NCBI RefSeq assembly: GCF_003344965.1
Contig: NZ_CP031194.1
Span: 3,844,001 to 3,908,000 of the forward strand
Reading direction: 5' to 3'
DNA length: 64,000 bases
Origin: Streptomyces paludis
GTDB taxonomy: Bacteria; Actinomycetota; Actinomycetes; Streptomycetales; Streptomycetaceae
The notes below the pieces were generated by a model. It searched no databases. It was not told the origin of the DNA and saw only the letters and a list, made by a program, of their open reading frames with translations. Shown here piece by piece: positions 17,747-30,034 of this stretch. Positions within the stretch are counted from its first letter, which is position 1. Each line of letters begins with the position of its first letter. The position numbers and the translations under genes were made by a program.

Positions 17747-17801
17747 GGCCGGGCCGGCCGATGAGCCTGGGGGGAATCAGGGTTCATCGGCCGGCCCGGC
17801 C
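17747..17801. terminator. Bidirectional terminator between DUF11 and citG-like genes
   Basis: A perfect 18-bp inverted repeat (17747-17764 and 17784-17801, core GGCCGGGCCGGCCGATGA) with a 19-nt loop lies between the convergent stops at 17709 and 17851. There is no U-tract, as is common in Streptomyces. Confidence 0.85.
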
Positions 17802-17850
17802 GGTTCATGAGGGGTATTTCCGGAGGGGGTTCGGGGAGGGGCTTCCGGGG

Positions 17851-18735
17851 TCAGGCCGCCAGCGCCGTGGGCAGGGCCGTCGTCGCGTACGTCCGGTCCC
17901 GCAGGATGTCCAGGAACAGCGCGCCCGCCAGCAGATGGGCGCTGCCCCGGGGCCGCAGCCCGTCGGCGCGCAGGGTGCTGTCGAGGTCGCGCAGCGCCCG
18001 GCCGCCCGCGTCGCTGCCGGCGCCGCCCGCCTCCAGCACGGCGTGGGCGCCGTTCTGGACCTGGCGCAGACCGTGCGGTCCGGCGGCGTGGAGGAGGCCG
18101 GTGTCCTGGAGGGTGCACATGATGGTGAGCAGCGCGTCGAGGCGGGCCTCGGGCTCGCGGGCGCCGGCGGATCGTGCCGTACCCAGGGCCGTCAACGCCC
18201 TTCGTATGTGCGGGAATCCGGCCCGCGCCTCGCCGCGCGCACCGGCCGCGCCGTAACGGGACGCCACCGTGGCACCGGGGGAGGGGACCCGGGGCGCCGA
18301 CGGGTCGGGGAGGGCGGCGAGGCGTCTGGCGGCGGCGGGGAGCTGGTCGGGGGCGGTGGCCGGCTCCAGCGCGGCGGCGGCCACGAGCAGCCCGAGGGGC
18401 CAGACCGCGCCGTGGTGCAGGGCCGTACCGGTGTTGGCGCGGGCCATGGTCCGCTCGGTGTGACGGCCGATCGCGCCGAGTTCGCGGCGGAGTTCACGAG
18501 GCGGTGTGTCGCCGGCCGTACGTCCGGGGTGCCCGGGGGTGCCGCCGCCCGAGCGGCGGGCGGCGGCGGCCATGGCCGCGAGGCCGGGTGCCAGCGAGCG
18601 CGCGGACCAGCGCAGCGCGCCGAAGTCCGCCTCCCGCCGGTCGGGGAGGCCGGGCTTGGGGGTCAGCTCGGCCTCGGCCAGCAGGGCGTCGATCGCCGCT
18701 TCGGCGAGCACCTCGTCCTCGCGGTTCATGGGCAT
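17851..18735 (-). CDS. CitG/MdcB-like triphosphoribosyl-dephospho-CoA synthase
   Basis: The product is a 294-residue helical protein with family motifs ALLAEAELTPKPGLPDRR near the N-terminus and ARANTGTALHHGAVWPLGLL mid-protein (canonical NTHKGAIF-LG position). The family makes 2'-(5''-triphosphoribosyl)-3'-dephospho-CoA from ATP and dephospho-CoA, the precursor of the prosthetic group of citrate lyase or malonate decarboxylase acyl carrier proteins. No citrate lyase or malonate decarboxylase genes accompany it here. Canonical THKG reads ALHHG, so activity needs checking. Start 18735 (MPMNRED), with Met 18729 as alternative; AGGGGA precedes both. Confidence 0.72.
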   Translation of the reverse strand: MPMNREDEVLAEAAIDALLAEAELTPKPGLPDRREADFGALRWSARSLAPGLAAMAAAARRSGGGTPGHPGRTAGDTPPRELRRELGAIGRHTERTMARANTGTALHHGAVWPLGLLVAAAALEPATAPDQLPAAARRLAALPDPSAPRVPSPGATVASRYGAAGARGEARAGFPHIRRALTALGTARSAGAREPEARLDALLTIMCTLQDTGLLHAAGPHGLRQVQNGAHAVLEAGGAGSDAGGRALRDLDSTLRADGLRPRGSAHLLAGALFLDILRDRTYATTALPTALAA

Positions 18736-18813
18736 GGGGGTCCCCTAACGAGTGGTCGGTCGTACGGGCGGTGTGGGGCGGACGAGCGGTTGGAGGGGCG
18801 GGCGGGGTGGTGA

Positions 18814-18853
18814 GGGGTGTACCCGTAACCGGGCCGGATTACGGGTACACCCC
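18814..18853 (-). terminator. Terminator downstream of the dioxygenase gene
   Basis: A 15-bp inverted repeat with core GGGTGTACCCGTAA (18815-18828) and TTACGGGTACACCC (18839-18852) encloses a 10-nt loop. It lies 21 bp beyond the stop of the leftward dioxygenase gene. Confidence 0.8.
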
Positions 18854-18873
18854 GAGCCGCGCTCGCGCTCGCG

Positions 18874-19815
18874 TTACGAGGTGGGCGGCTCCCCGGTGGG
18901 CGGCGTACCGGTCGGAGGCTCGCCTCCCTCGCCACCGCCACCGCCCGCGCCGCCACCCGCGCCGGTGTTCTCGGCGTCCGGGTCGATGCCGAGGATGATC
19001 GTGCCCTTGTAGCCCTTCGACGGGTCCTTCTTGTGGACGGGGGTGAGCGTCAGCAGCCCGCCGGCCGCGCCGTTGCCCTCGTACACCATGTCGTCGTCCA
19101 GCTTGGTGTAGCTGCCGGAGTGCTTGGAGTACGGCTCCAGGGTGAAGATCTGCTCGGCGATGTCGTCGTCGAAGAAGAGCTGGCCGGTGAAGTTGACCTT
19201 GCCGCCCTCGTATGTCCCGTCGGCCTTCTGGCCGCCCGTGTGGACCTTGACGTGGATGTGGCAGGTGCGCGGGGTGTACCAACCGGGCACGATCGTCGTG
19301 AACTTGACGACCCCGTTGGCGTTGGCGACCTGGTAACCACGAAGGTACGTCTGGTCGTTGGCGGTGGAGCCGTCCTCGTCCTCCGCCGGGGCGCTGCCGC
19401 CGGGGTTGGCGGTGGTGTAGCCGGAGTAGTAGCCCCAGGCGTCGCAGTGCCAGATCTCCACGGCCGCGCCGGCGACCGGGCCGCACGACTCGGTGGTGTC
19501 CTGGACGGTGATGCGCAGGCTCAGCGGGACGCCGGACTTGCCCTCGGTGATGTCCTTGCGTACGAGCGCGCCGTCCAGGTAGTACGGGCCCTCGGTGACA
19601 CTCGACATCAGGACACACTGCCCGGTCGAGGCGGTGGTGGAGCCAGTGGCGGACGAGGTGGTGGCGTCGGTGCCGGCGCCGGCGGTGTCCGTCTCGTCCG
19701 AGGCGAAGGCGTTGATGCCGACCACGGCCACCGCGCCGGCACCGGCCACGGCACCGCCGCCGATGGCGAGGGCGCGCCTTCTGCTGACCTTCTTGTCCAG
19801 GTGTTTCTCTGTCAT
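18874..19815 (-). CDS. Tat-exported intradiol ring-cleavage dioxygenase
   Basis: This 313-residue protein starts MTEKHLDKKVSRRRALAIGG with a twin-arginine signal (SRRRALAIGG, then hydrophobic AVAGAGAVAVVGINAFA). The intradiol dioxygenase fold follows, with the non-haem Fe(III) ligands: Tyr in EGPYYLDG, Tyr and two His in GWYTPRTCHIHVKV. Such enzymes open catechol-type rings between the hydroxyls; extracellular actinobacterial forms act on lignin- or plant-derived catechols. The C-terminus is a flexible Gly-rich and PPTGTPPTGEPPTS repeat tail. Start 19815 is chosen because the upstream in-frame extension lacks a signal-like character. Monocistronic, with its own terminator. Confidence 0.88.
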   Translation of the reverse strand: MTEKHLDKKVSRRRALAIGGGAVAGAGAVAVVGINAFASDETDTAGAGTDATTSSATGSTTASTGQCVLMSSVTEGPYYLDGALVRKDITEGKSGVPLSLRITVQDTTESCGPVAGAAVEIWHCDAWGYYSGYTTANPGGSAPAEDEDGSTANDQTYLRGYQVANANGVVKFTTIVPGWYTPRTCHIHVKVHTGGQKADGTYEGGKVNFTGQLFFDDDIAEQIFTLEPYSKHSGSYTKLDDDMVYEGNGAAGGLLTLTPVHKKDPSKGYKGTIILGIDPDAENTGAGGGAGGGGGEGGEPPTGTPPTGEPPTS

Positions 19816-19921
19816 GTACTGGACGGTAGTGATCGATGCTGGCAGGAACCCCGCCCTGGCCTGTGAGCGCCCTGTGAGGCGTACGCGCAACCGAAAACCG
19901 GCCGGGGGCGTCTTGGGGATT

Positions 19922-19936
19922 ACATACTCAGTATGT
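19922..19936 (+). promoter_or_regulatory. Inverted repeat operator upstream of DUF6518 gene
   Basis: ACATAC-TCA-GTATGT is a perfect 6-bp inverted repeat 40 bp before the GTG start at 19976, in an AT-rich patch unusual for this genome. The shape resembles operators of PadR- or GntR-type repressors; no such gene is adjacent. Confidence 0.55.
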
Positions 19937-19975
19937 TCCCTCCGTCCCCGCGTAAGGAATGAAGGAACGAATCAC

Positions 19976-20710
19976 GTGAACCTCGTACACGACGCCGTTC
20001 CCCAGCCGCAGGACCCGCAGGACCCCCAGCGGCAGGCCCCCCAGCCGCATGCCCCTCCGCGGTGGTCCACCCAGCCGGAGGGCGACCCCCGGCCGCGTGC
20101 CTTCCGGGCCGCGCTGCCCGTGCTGGCCTGGTCGCTGCTCGGCGGGCTGCTCTTCGGTGTGCTCACCAACATCGGCCAGGGCTGGCTGCCCGGCGCCTGG
20201 AACAGCATCGTCAACTCCGGCGCCGTCTGGTCCGTCGCCGCCTTCGTGGCCGGCGCCCTGGTCGCGGCCCGGAGACCGTTCGCGGTCGCCCCCGTCGCCG
20301 GGCTGCTGGCCGAGGCCGGACTGGTCGTCGGCTACTACGCGTACGCCGAGTTCGGCTTCAACCGTCAGGGCATGGGGATGCTCTTCTACCCGCTGCTCTG
20401 GCTGGGCATGGCGTTCCTGGCCGGACCGCTCTTCGGCGTCGCGGGCGCCTGGTGGCGGCGGAACGAGGACTGGCGCCGCCGCGCTGTCGCGGTGGCCGGG
20501 CTCGCGGGGGTCTTCGGCATGGAGAGCGTCCACTACGCGTGGACCCTGCACTACGCGCCCCAGGCGTGGGCCTGCCTCGCGCTCGCGGTGCTGCTGCCGC
20601 TGGTGATGCCCCGTACGCACAAGGAACGCGGAGTGGCGCTGCTGTGCACCGCCGCGTTCTCGTTCGTCGCGTACGTCGTCGTCTACCGCGGGCTGCTGAG
20701 CGGGGCGTGA
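19976..20710 (+). CDS. DUF6518-like integral membrane protein
   Basis: This 244-residue protein has a Pro/Gln-rich cytoplasmic N-terminus (about 1-40) and about six membrane helices (VLAWSLLGGLLFGVLTNIG, VWSVAAFVAGALVAA, LLWLGMAFLAGPLFGVAGA and others). The conserved GVLTNIGQGWLPGAWNSIVN and SVHYAWTLHY segments suit the DUF6518 family of unknown function. GTG 19976 is preceded by AAGGA with 9-nt spacing. An inverted-repeat operator lies just upstream. No partner gene is obvious; it converges on the beta-galactosidase gene across a terminator. Confidence 0.7.
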   Translation: MNLVHDAVPQPQDPQDPQRQAPQPHAPPRWSTQPEGDPRPRAFRAALPVLAWSLLGGLLFGVLTNIGQGWLPGAWNSIVNSGAVWSVAAFVAGALVAARRPFAVAPVAGLLAEAGLVVGYYAYAEFGFNRQGMGMLFYPLLWLGMAFLAGPLFGVAGAWWRRNEDWRRRAVAVAGLAGVFGMESVHYAWTLHYAPQAWACLALAVLLPLVMPRTHKERGVALLCTAAFSFVAYVVVYRGLLSGA

Positions 20711-20744
20711 GACGGCGGGCGGTCCGGGGGACGTGCCGGGGGTA

Positions 20745-20774
20745 CGTGCCGGGGCGGTCGAACGCCCCGGCACG
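20745..20774. terminator. Bidirectional terminator between DUF6518 and beta-galactosidase genes
   Basis: CGTGCCGGGGCG and its complement (20745-20756, 20763-20774) form a 12-bp stem with a 6-nt loop between the convergent stops at 20710 and 20790. Confidence 0.85.
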
Positions 20775-20789
20775 ACACCGGTGTTGGGT

Positions 20790-25002
<4,213 letters not shown>

Positions 25003-25017
25003 CCTACGGTCGAGCAC

Positions 25018-27282
25018 ATGGCAACTCTTCTCTATCGTCTCGGCAGAACCGCGTACCGCCGCTGGCCGGTCTTTCTGGCCGGGTGGCTGATCGCCCTGGT
25101 GGCTGCCGGTGCCGTCGCCGGTGCCTTCTCCAAGCCGATGACGAGCAGTTTCACTATTCCGGGCATCCCCTCCATGCGGGCCGCCGAACTTCAGCGGGAA
25201 CTCTTCCCCGGCGCGCGGGACGTCGAGGCACCGACGGTGACGGTCGTCGTCGCCGCGCCCAAGGGCGCGAAGCTGGCCGAGGAGCCGTACGCGAGCGCCA
25301 TCGCCCGGCTGGTGAGCGAGATCGGCGCTCTGGAGCATGTGCCGGGCCCGGTCGCCGGCCCGGTCGAGGCCGCCGACGCCCTCCGCCGGACGGCGGGAGA
25401 CGCGCCGGAGCTGCTCGCCGCGACCCTGCCGCTCTCGGCCGATGGCCGGGTGGGCACGGTCGACTTCGCCTTCGACGTTCCCGAAGTGGCGGACGTGACA
25501 CCGGAGATGAAGACCGAGGTCATGGACATCCTGGGCGACGCACGCGGTGCCGGGCTCCAAGTAGAGGTCTCGGGGCCGGGGATGGAGACCATGGCCGCCC
25601 CGGGCAGCACCGCCGAGATCATCGGCATCGGTGTGGCACTGGTCGTCCTCGCCCTGACCTTCGGCTCGCTGGTCTCGGCCGGCATGCCGGTCCTCTCGGC
25701 AGGTGTCGGTGTGGGGCTGGGCGTCCTGGGCATCACCGCGCTGACCGCGTTCGTCGACGTACCGGACACCACCACGATCCTGGCGACGATGCTCGGCCTC
25801 GCTGTGGGCATCGACTACGCGTTGTTCATCCTCGCCCGCTACCGCGGTGAACTCCAGCACACCGAGGACCGCGAGGAAGCCATGGGCATCGCGGTGGGCA
25901 CGGCGGGCTCGGCGGTCGTGTTCGCCGGCCTGACCGTCATCATCGCGCTGGTCGCGCTCAGCGTCGTGGGCATCGGGTTTCTCACCGCCATGGGCCTGGG
26001 CGCCGCCGTGACCGTCGCCATCTCGATCCTGGTCGCCCTGACCCTGATACCGGCCCTCGGCGGCATGCTGAAGTCGAAGATCTTCGGCGGGCGGTTCCGT
26101 CGTTACGTACCGGCCCGTGACGAGTCCGGCGAGGTCCTCAACCACGGTGTGCGCTGGGCACGTGTCGTGGCCAGGGCGCCGTTCGTGTGGATCCTGGTCG
26201 TGGTGATCGGCCTCGGCGCGATGGCGCTGCCCTTCAAGGACATCCATATGGGACTGCCGGGCGACTCCACCGCTCCCACGGACACCACCGCGCGCAAGGC
26301 GTCCGACCTGATCACCGAGTCGTTCGGGCCCGGCAGGCTCTCTCCGCTGCTGGTCGTCGTCGACGGCCGTAACGTCACACCCGCGCAGCGGCAGCGCGCG
26401 TACGAGCAGGTCACCGCGTGGGCCGCCGGACAGGACAACGTCGCCCACGCGGCCCTGGCCGGTACGAGCGAGAACGGCGCGATGGTGCTGGTCGAGCCCG
26501 CCGCCGGACCGGAGTCGGTCGCGGCCGAGGAGCTGCTGAGCGATCTGCGCGACACCGCGGTGATCGAGAAGCGGACCGGGGTCACCCTCGGTGTCACCGG
26601 AATCTCGGCGGTGCAGGCCGATATCTCGGACAGGCTCAGTGGTGCGCTGGTGCCCTACCTCGCCATTGTCATCGGGCTGGCGTTTCTGCTGCTGGTCCTG
26701 GTGTTCCGCTCGATCCTGGTGCCGTTGACCGCGACCTTCGGGTTCCTGCTCTCGATCCTGGCCACGCTCGGCGCCATGGTCGCCGTATTCCAGAAGAGCG
26801 CCTTCGGGTGGTTCCCCGGCGAGCCGATCGTCAGTTTCCTGCCGATCTTCCTCGTCGGTGTGGTGTTCGGTCTGGCGATGGACTACCAGGTCTTCCTGGT
26901 GACCCGTATCCGCGAGGCCCATGTCCGCGGCGCCTCCCCGCAGGAGGCGGTGAGGGATGGATTCCGCAGCTCGGCGCGGGTGGTGACCGCCGCGGCGCTG
27001 ATCATGACGGCGGTGTTCTCCGGCTTTGTCTTCATGGCGGACACGATGATCAAGTCGATGGGCTTCGGCCTGGCGGTGGCGGTGATCTTCGACGCCTTCG
27101 CCGTACGGATGTGCCTCATCCCCGCGCTCCTGTATCTCATGGGTGACAAGGCGTGGTGGCTGCCGAAGTGGCTCGACCGCGTCCTGCCCAACGTCGACAT
27201 CGAGGGAGAGAACGCCATGACGGACTCCGGTGACCAGCGGTTGGCCGGTGACCAGCGGCTGGACAAGGCGGGCGCACGATGA
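25018..27282 (+). CDS. MMPL/RND-family transporter
   Basis: This 754-residue protein has the MMPL architecture: one N-terminal helix, a large extracytoplasmic loop, five or six helices, and a repeat of that unit. Hallmarks are FGSLVSAGMPVLSAGVGVGL, TMLGLAVGIDYALFILARYR (GIDYALF, proton-relay region) and VGVVFGLAMDYQVFLVTRIR (MDYQVF). Such proteins export lipids, siderophores or small molecules using proton-motive force. ATG 25018 (MATLLYRLGR) is chosen. The next gene, a siderophore-interacting protein, overlaps by 4 bp (ATGA), suggesting a linked role in siderophore or metal traffic; this is inference. Confidence 0.92.
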   Translation: MATLLYRLGRTAYRRWPVFLAGWLIALVAAGAVAGAFSKPMTSSFTIPGIPSMRAAELQRELFPGARDVEAPTVTVVVAAPKGAKLAEEPYASAIARLVSEIGALEHVPGPVAGPVEAADALRRTAGDAPELLAATLPLSADGRVGTVDFAFDVPEVADVTPEMKTEVMDILGDARGAGLQVEVSGPGMETMAAPGSTAEIIGIGVALVVLALTFGSLVSAGMPVLSAGVGVGLGVLGITALTAFVDVPDTTTILATMLGLAVGIDYALFILARYRGELQHTEDREEAMGIAVGTAGSAVVFAGLTVIIALVALSVVGIGFLTAMGLGAAVTVAISILVALTLIPALGGMLKSKIFGGRFRRYVPARDESGEVLNHGVRWARVVARAPFVWILVVVIGLGAMALPFKDIHMGLPGDSTAPTDTTARKASDLITESFGPGRLSPLLVVVDGRNVTPAQRQRAYEQVTAWAAGQDNVAHAALAGTSENGAMVLVEPAAGPESVAAEELLSDLRDTAVIEKRTGVTLGVTGISAVQADISDRLSGALVPYLAIVIGLAFLLLVLVFRSILVPLTATFGFLLSILATLGAMVAVFQKSAFGWFPGEPIVSFLPIFLVGVVFGLAMDYQVFLVTRIREAHVRGASPQEAVRDGFRSSARVVTAAALIMTAVFSGFVFMADTMIKSMGFGLAVAVIFDAFAVRMCLIPALLYLMGDKAWWLPKWLDRVLPNVDIEGENAMTDSGDQRLAGDQRLDKAGAR

Positions 27283-28007
27283 ACCACGACCCCTCGTCCG
27301 GCGGCGGCCGGTTCGATCTGAGCCGACGGCTGCTGCGCGGCGGCCACATCGAGGAGATCGAGGAACTCACCCCCACCTCCCTGCGGATGCGGCTGGCCGG
27401 CCCCAAGCTGGCCGGGCTGAACTGGCAGCCCGGCGACCACATCCGGGTGCGGATCGGAAGCCTGCTCACCCTGCGCACCTACAGCGTCTGGGACGCCGAC
27501 CCCGGCCAGGGGTGGATCGACCTCGTCCTGTTCGACCACGGCACCCCCGACAGCATCGGCCTCCGGTGGGCCGAAGCCGCCCGCCCCGGGCAGTACGTGG
27601 CGTTCATGCGCGACCCCCGGGCGATCCGCCTCAGGCCCGACGCCCACTGGCACCTCTTCGCGGGCGAGGAGAGCGCGGCGGCCGGCTTCGGCTCACTGCT
27701 GCGCGCCGTGCCCGCCGACGTTCCCGTCCTCGGCGTCCACCAGGCCGCCACCGAGGCCGACCACATCGACCTGCCCCGGCCCCTGACCCGGATCGCACGA
27801 CAGGGAGCCGCCGCGGCCTCCTCCGGGCAGCTCGTCGACGCCGTCGCCGCCCTCGACCTGCCCGGCACTCAGGGCGCCGCCTACCTGGCCGGTGAGGCCC
27901 GTACGGTCCAGCTGATCCGCGGTTATCTCGTCAACGACCGGGGCTGGAACCGCCGCGACATCGTCACCAAGCCCTTCTGGACGCCCGGAAAGCGCGGAAT
28001 GGACTGA
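27279..28007 (+). CDS. Siderophore-interacting protein (FAD-dependent, ViuB-like)
   Basis: This 242-residue SIP-family flavoprotein contains RTYSVWDADPGQGWIDLVLF (FAD-binding RxYS motif; here RTYS), GTPDSIGLRWAEAARPGQYV and the C-terminal NAD(P)H region (AAYLAGEARTVQLIRGYLVN). The family reduces ferric siderophores to release iron. ATG 27279 overlaps the MMPL stop (ATGA), showing translational coupling. The SIP C-terminal motif reads NRRDIVTKPFWTPGKRG, close to family consensus. Cytoplasmic. Confidence 0.88.
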   Translation: MNHDPSSGGGRFDLSRRLLRGGHIEEIEELTPTSLRMRLAGPKLAGLNWQPGDHIRVRIGSLLTLRTYSVWDADPGQGWIDLVLFDHGTPDSIGLRWAEAARPGQYVAFMRDPRAIRLRPDAHWHLFAGEESAAAGFGSLLRAVPADVPVLGVHQAATEADHIDLPRPLTRIARQGAAAASSGQLVDAVAALDLPGTQGAAYLAGEARTVQLIRGYLVNDRGWNRRDIVTKPFWTPGKRGMD

Positions 28008-28067
28008 GGGGGGCTCGGTGCGGGCCGCGCCGTATCGCGGTATCGCTTTCTCGCCGTATCGCTGTCT

Positions 28068-28517
28068 CTACGACACGCAGACGTTGGTCAGGGCGCCGGC
28101 CGCGTCGTTGATCGCGCCGGGGTCCGGGTGGGTGTCGCCGTTCAGGATGGCCTTGTTGTAGTCCGCGATCGCGTCGCGGAGGTCCTTGAGCGCCTTGTTG
28201 ACCTTGGAGTTGTCCGTCGTGCCACCGATCTTGTCGAGGTTCTTGTCGATGGTGTCGATGGACTCGTCGGTCCGCGCGGGGTCCTGCGCCGCGTCCAGTC
28301 CGGCGTCGTGGATCGCCTTGAGGCTGCCGGTGAGGGAGCCGGCGTCGCGGAGGCAGTCCAGCGAGTCACCGATGCTGCTGATGCGCTCGGCGTGGGTGTC
28401 GGTGTCGTCGCAGGCCGTGACCAGTCCGGCGGCCAGGGTGACGGCGGCCAGGCTGGTGGCGACGGTGACGGTACGGCGGCCGGGGCGGCGGGGTCGGCGG
28501 TTCGTGTTCAGGGGCAT
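28068..28517 (-). CDS. Small putative lipoprotein
   Basis: This 149-residue protein has a basic N-terminus (NRRPRRPGRRT), a hydrophobic stretch and the lipobox LVTAC (Cys about 36), so it is probably lipidated and membrane-anchored outside the cell. The mature part is helical and acidic with two further cysteines (DSLDCLRDAGS and the terminal TNVCVS), which could form a disulfide. No family recognised. AAAGG precedes start 28517. A membrane-protein gene lies 68 bp upstream on the same strand and may be co-transcribed. Confidence 0.75.
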   Translation of the reverse strand: MPLNTNRRPRRPGRRTVTVATSLAAVTLAAGLVTACDDTDTHAERISSIGDSLDCLRDAGSLTGSLKAIHDAGLDAAQDPARTDESIDTIDKNLDKIGGTTDNSKVNKALKDLRDAIADYNKAILNGDTHPDPGAINDAAGALTNVCVS

Positions 28518-28585
28518 GGCGGGGGCCTTTTCGTCGGGCGGGCGTGATGGGGCGCGTACGGGCGTACGGGTGTACGGGAGAGGCC

Positions 28586-29005
28586 CTAGGCCCCGGCAGG
28601 GTTGGTGGCCGGCGGCGCGGGCTGCTTCCGGCGGCCCGCTACGAGGCCGCCCGCCGCGCCGAGCGAGACCAGGCCCATACCGGCGGCGGCCATGATCCCC
28701 TGCGCGCCGTCCATGGTGAAGCAGCAGATCGCGGCCACGCCGCCGTTGAACAGGAACAGGAACCAGAGCACCGGCGGGGTCGACAGAAACGCCCTGATCC
28801 TCGGCTTCTTCGCGATCCGCGAGCCCGCCAGCAGCGACACACCGATACCGGCGTACGTGGCGACGCTCTTCGCCGTGCCGTCGAGCACGGCGCCCGAGGC
28901 GGTGCCCGCGGCGAGGCCGCAGACGAAGAGCGACCAGAGGAGCACATGGGCGGCGGACGACTTCGCGGTGGCGGACGACTTCGCGGTGGCGAGCGGTGAC
29001 TTCAT
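28586..29005 (-). CDS. Small four-helix membrane protein
   Basis: This 139-residue protein has about four hydrophobic segments (VLLWSLFVCGLAAGTASGAV, ATYAGIGVSLLAG, PVLWFLFLFNGGVAAICCF, GIMAAAGMGLVSLGAAGGLV) and a Pro/Ala tail. The N-terminus holds a duplicated ATAKSS, from an 18-bp tandem repeat at about 28970-29000. Unrecognised family. It precedes the lipoprotein gene on the same strand, so the two may form a small envelope operon. Confidence 0.65.
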   Translation of the reverse strand: MKSPLATAKSSATAKSSAAHVLLWSLFVCGLAAGTASGAVLDGTAKSVATYAGIGVSLLAGSRIAKKPRIRAFLSTPPVLWFLFLFNGGVAAICCFTMDGAQGIMAAAGMGLVSLGAAGGLVAGRRKQPAPPATNPAGA

Positions 29006-29147
29006 GGCAGTGACTTTCTGGGTGGGTGGCGTGGCGGCACCGGCGGGAACCCGCGAGCCTCCGGGACCCGTGGATCAGTTGCTGTATCTGCCGACAACGA
29101 TCCCGTCGCGCGCTTGCCACCGCGAGGGAGCGCCCTCCCAAAACCGT

Positions 29148-29165
29148 GGTGTAGCCCGCTACACC
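29148..29165 (+). promoter_or_regulatory. 18-bp palindrome GGTGTAGC-CC-GCTACACC
   Basis: This perfect 8-bp inverted repeat lies between the response-regulator stop (29211) and the membrane-protein start (29005). It could be an operator for the downstream envelope genes or part of a terminator; the short spacer and AT content favour a protein-binding site. Confidence 0.5.
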
Positions 29166-29210
29166 CCATCGCCCGGGAGGACCCCATCGCCCACGTCCGC
29201 GCCCCGCCCC

Positions 29211-29855
29211 CTACCCCCGGTTCAGATACGCCAGCACCGCCAGCACCCGCCGGTGCCCGCTGTCGCTCGGCGGCAGCCCCAGCTTCAGGAAGACGTTTCC
29301 GATGTGCTTGCTCACCGCCCGCTCCGACACCACCAGCGCCGAGGCGATCGTCGCGTTGTCCCGCCCCTCCGCCATCAGGTGCAGCACCTCCCGCTCGCGC
29401 GGGGTCAGCTCGTCCAGCGGATCGTTCCGGCGCCGGGCCAGCAGTTCCTTCACCACCTCGGGGTCGAGCGCCGTACCGCCGGCGGCGACCCGCTCCAGCG
29501 CGTCCAGGAACTCGTCGACGCGGCCGACCCGGTCCTTGAGCAGATAGCCGACCCCGCTCGCGCCCCCGGCCAGCAGCTCGGCCGCGTACGTCTCCTCGAC
29601 GTACTGCGACAGTACGAGCACGGGCAGCCCGGGGATCCGCTCCCGCGCCGCCAGCGCCGCGCGGAGGCCCTCGTCGCGGAAGCCGGGCGGCATCCGGACG
29701 TCGAGCACGGCGATGTCCGGACGGTGTGCCAGCAGCGCGGGCAGCACCTCGGGGCCGCTGGACGCGACCGCCACCACCTCGTGCCCCGCGGAGGTCAGTA
29801 GCATGACGATCCCCTCCCGCAGCAGGGCGTTGTCCTCGGCCATCACCACACGCAC
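29211..29855 (-). CDS. Orphan NarL/LuxR-family response regulator
   Basis: This 214-residue protein has an N-terminal receiver domain (VVMAEDNALLREGIVMLL with the acidic pocket; phospho-acceptor Asp in PDIAVLDVRMPPG; Lys in YLLKDRVG) and a C-terminal LuxR HTH (LTPREREVLHLMAEGRDNAT; VSERAVSKHIGNVFLKLGL). Start GTG 29855 has GGAG 5 nt upstream; a longer in-frame ORF to 29924 lacks support. No histidine kinase lies next to it, so it is an orphan regulator in this window. It could act on the 18-bp palindrome just downstream. Confidence 0.9.
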   Translation of the reverse strand: MRVVMAEDNALLREGIVMLLTSAGHEVVAVASSGPEVLPALLAHRPDIAVLDVRMPPGFRDEGLRAALAARERIPGLPVLVLSQYVEETYAAELLAGGASGVGYLLKDRVGRVDEFLDALERVAAGGTALDPEVVKELLARRRNDPLDELTPREREVLHLMAEGRDNATIASALVVSERAVSKHIGNVFLKLGLPPSDSGHRRVLAVLAYLNRG

Positions 29856-30034
29856 GGCAGCTCCACTCCACTCCGCTCGCGGTCGGCCCCCCGACGGGGC
29901 TCGTCCCGTACAAGGGCTCCTCAACCTACCGGCCGGGCGGCCGAGTTCCCGTCGCCGCGATCACGAGTCCGACGCCCGGTTTCGGCGGCGGCGCAGGGCT
30001 GCCGCCGAGGAGGGGCGGAACATAGGGTGAGGCC

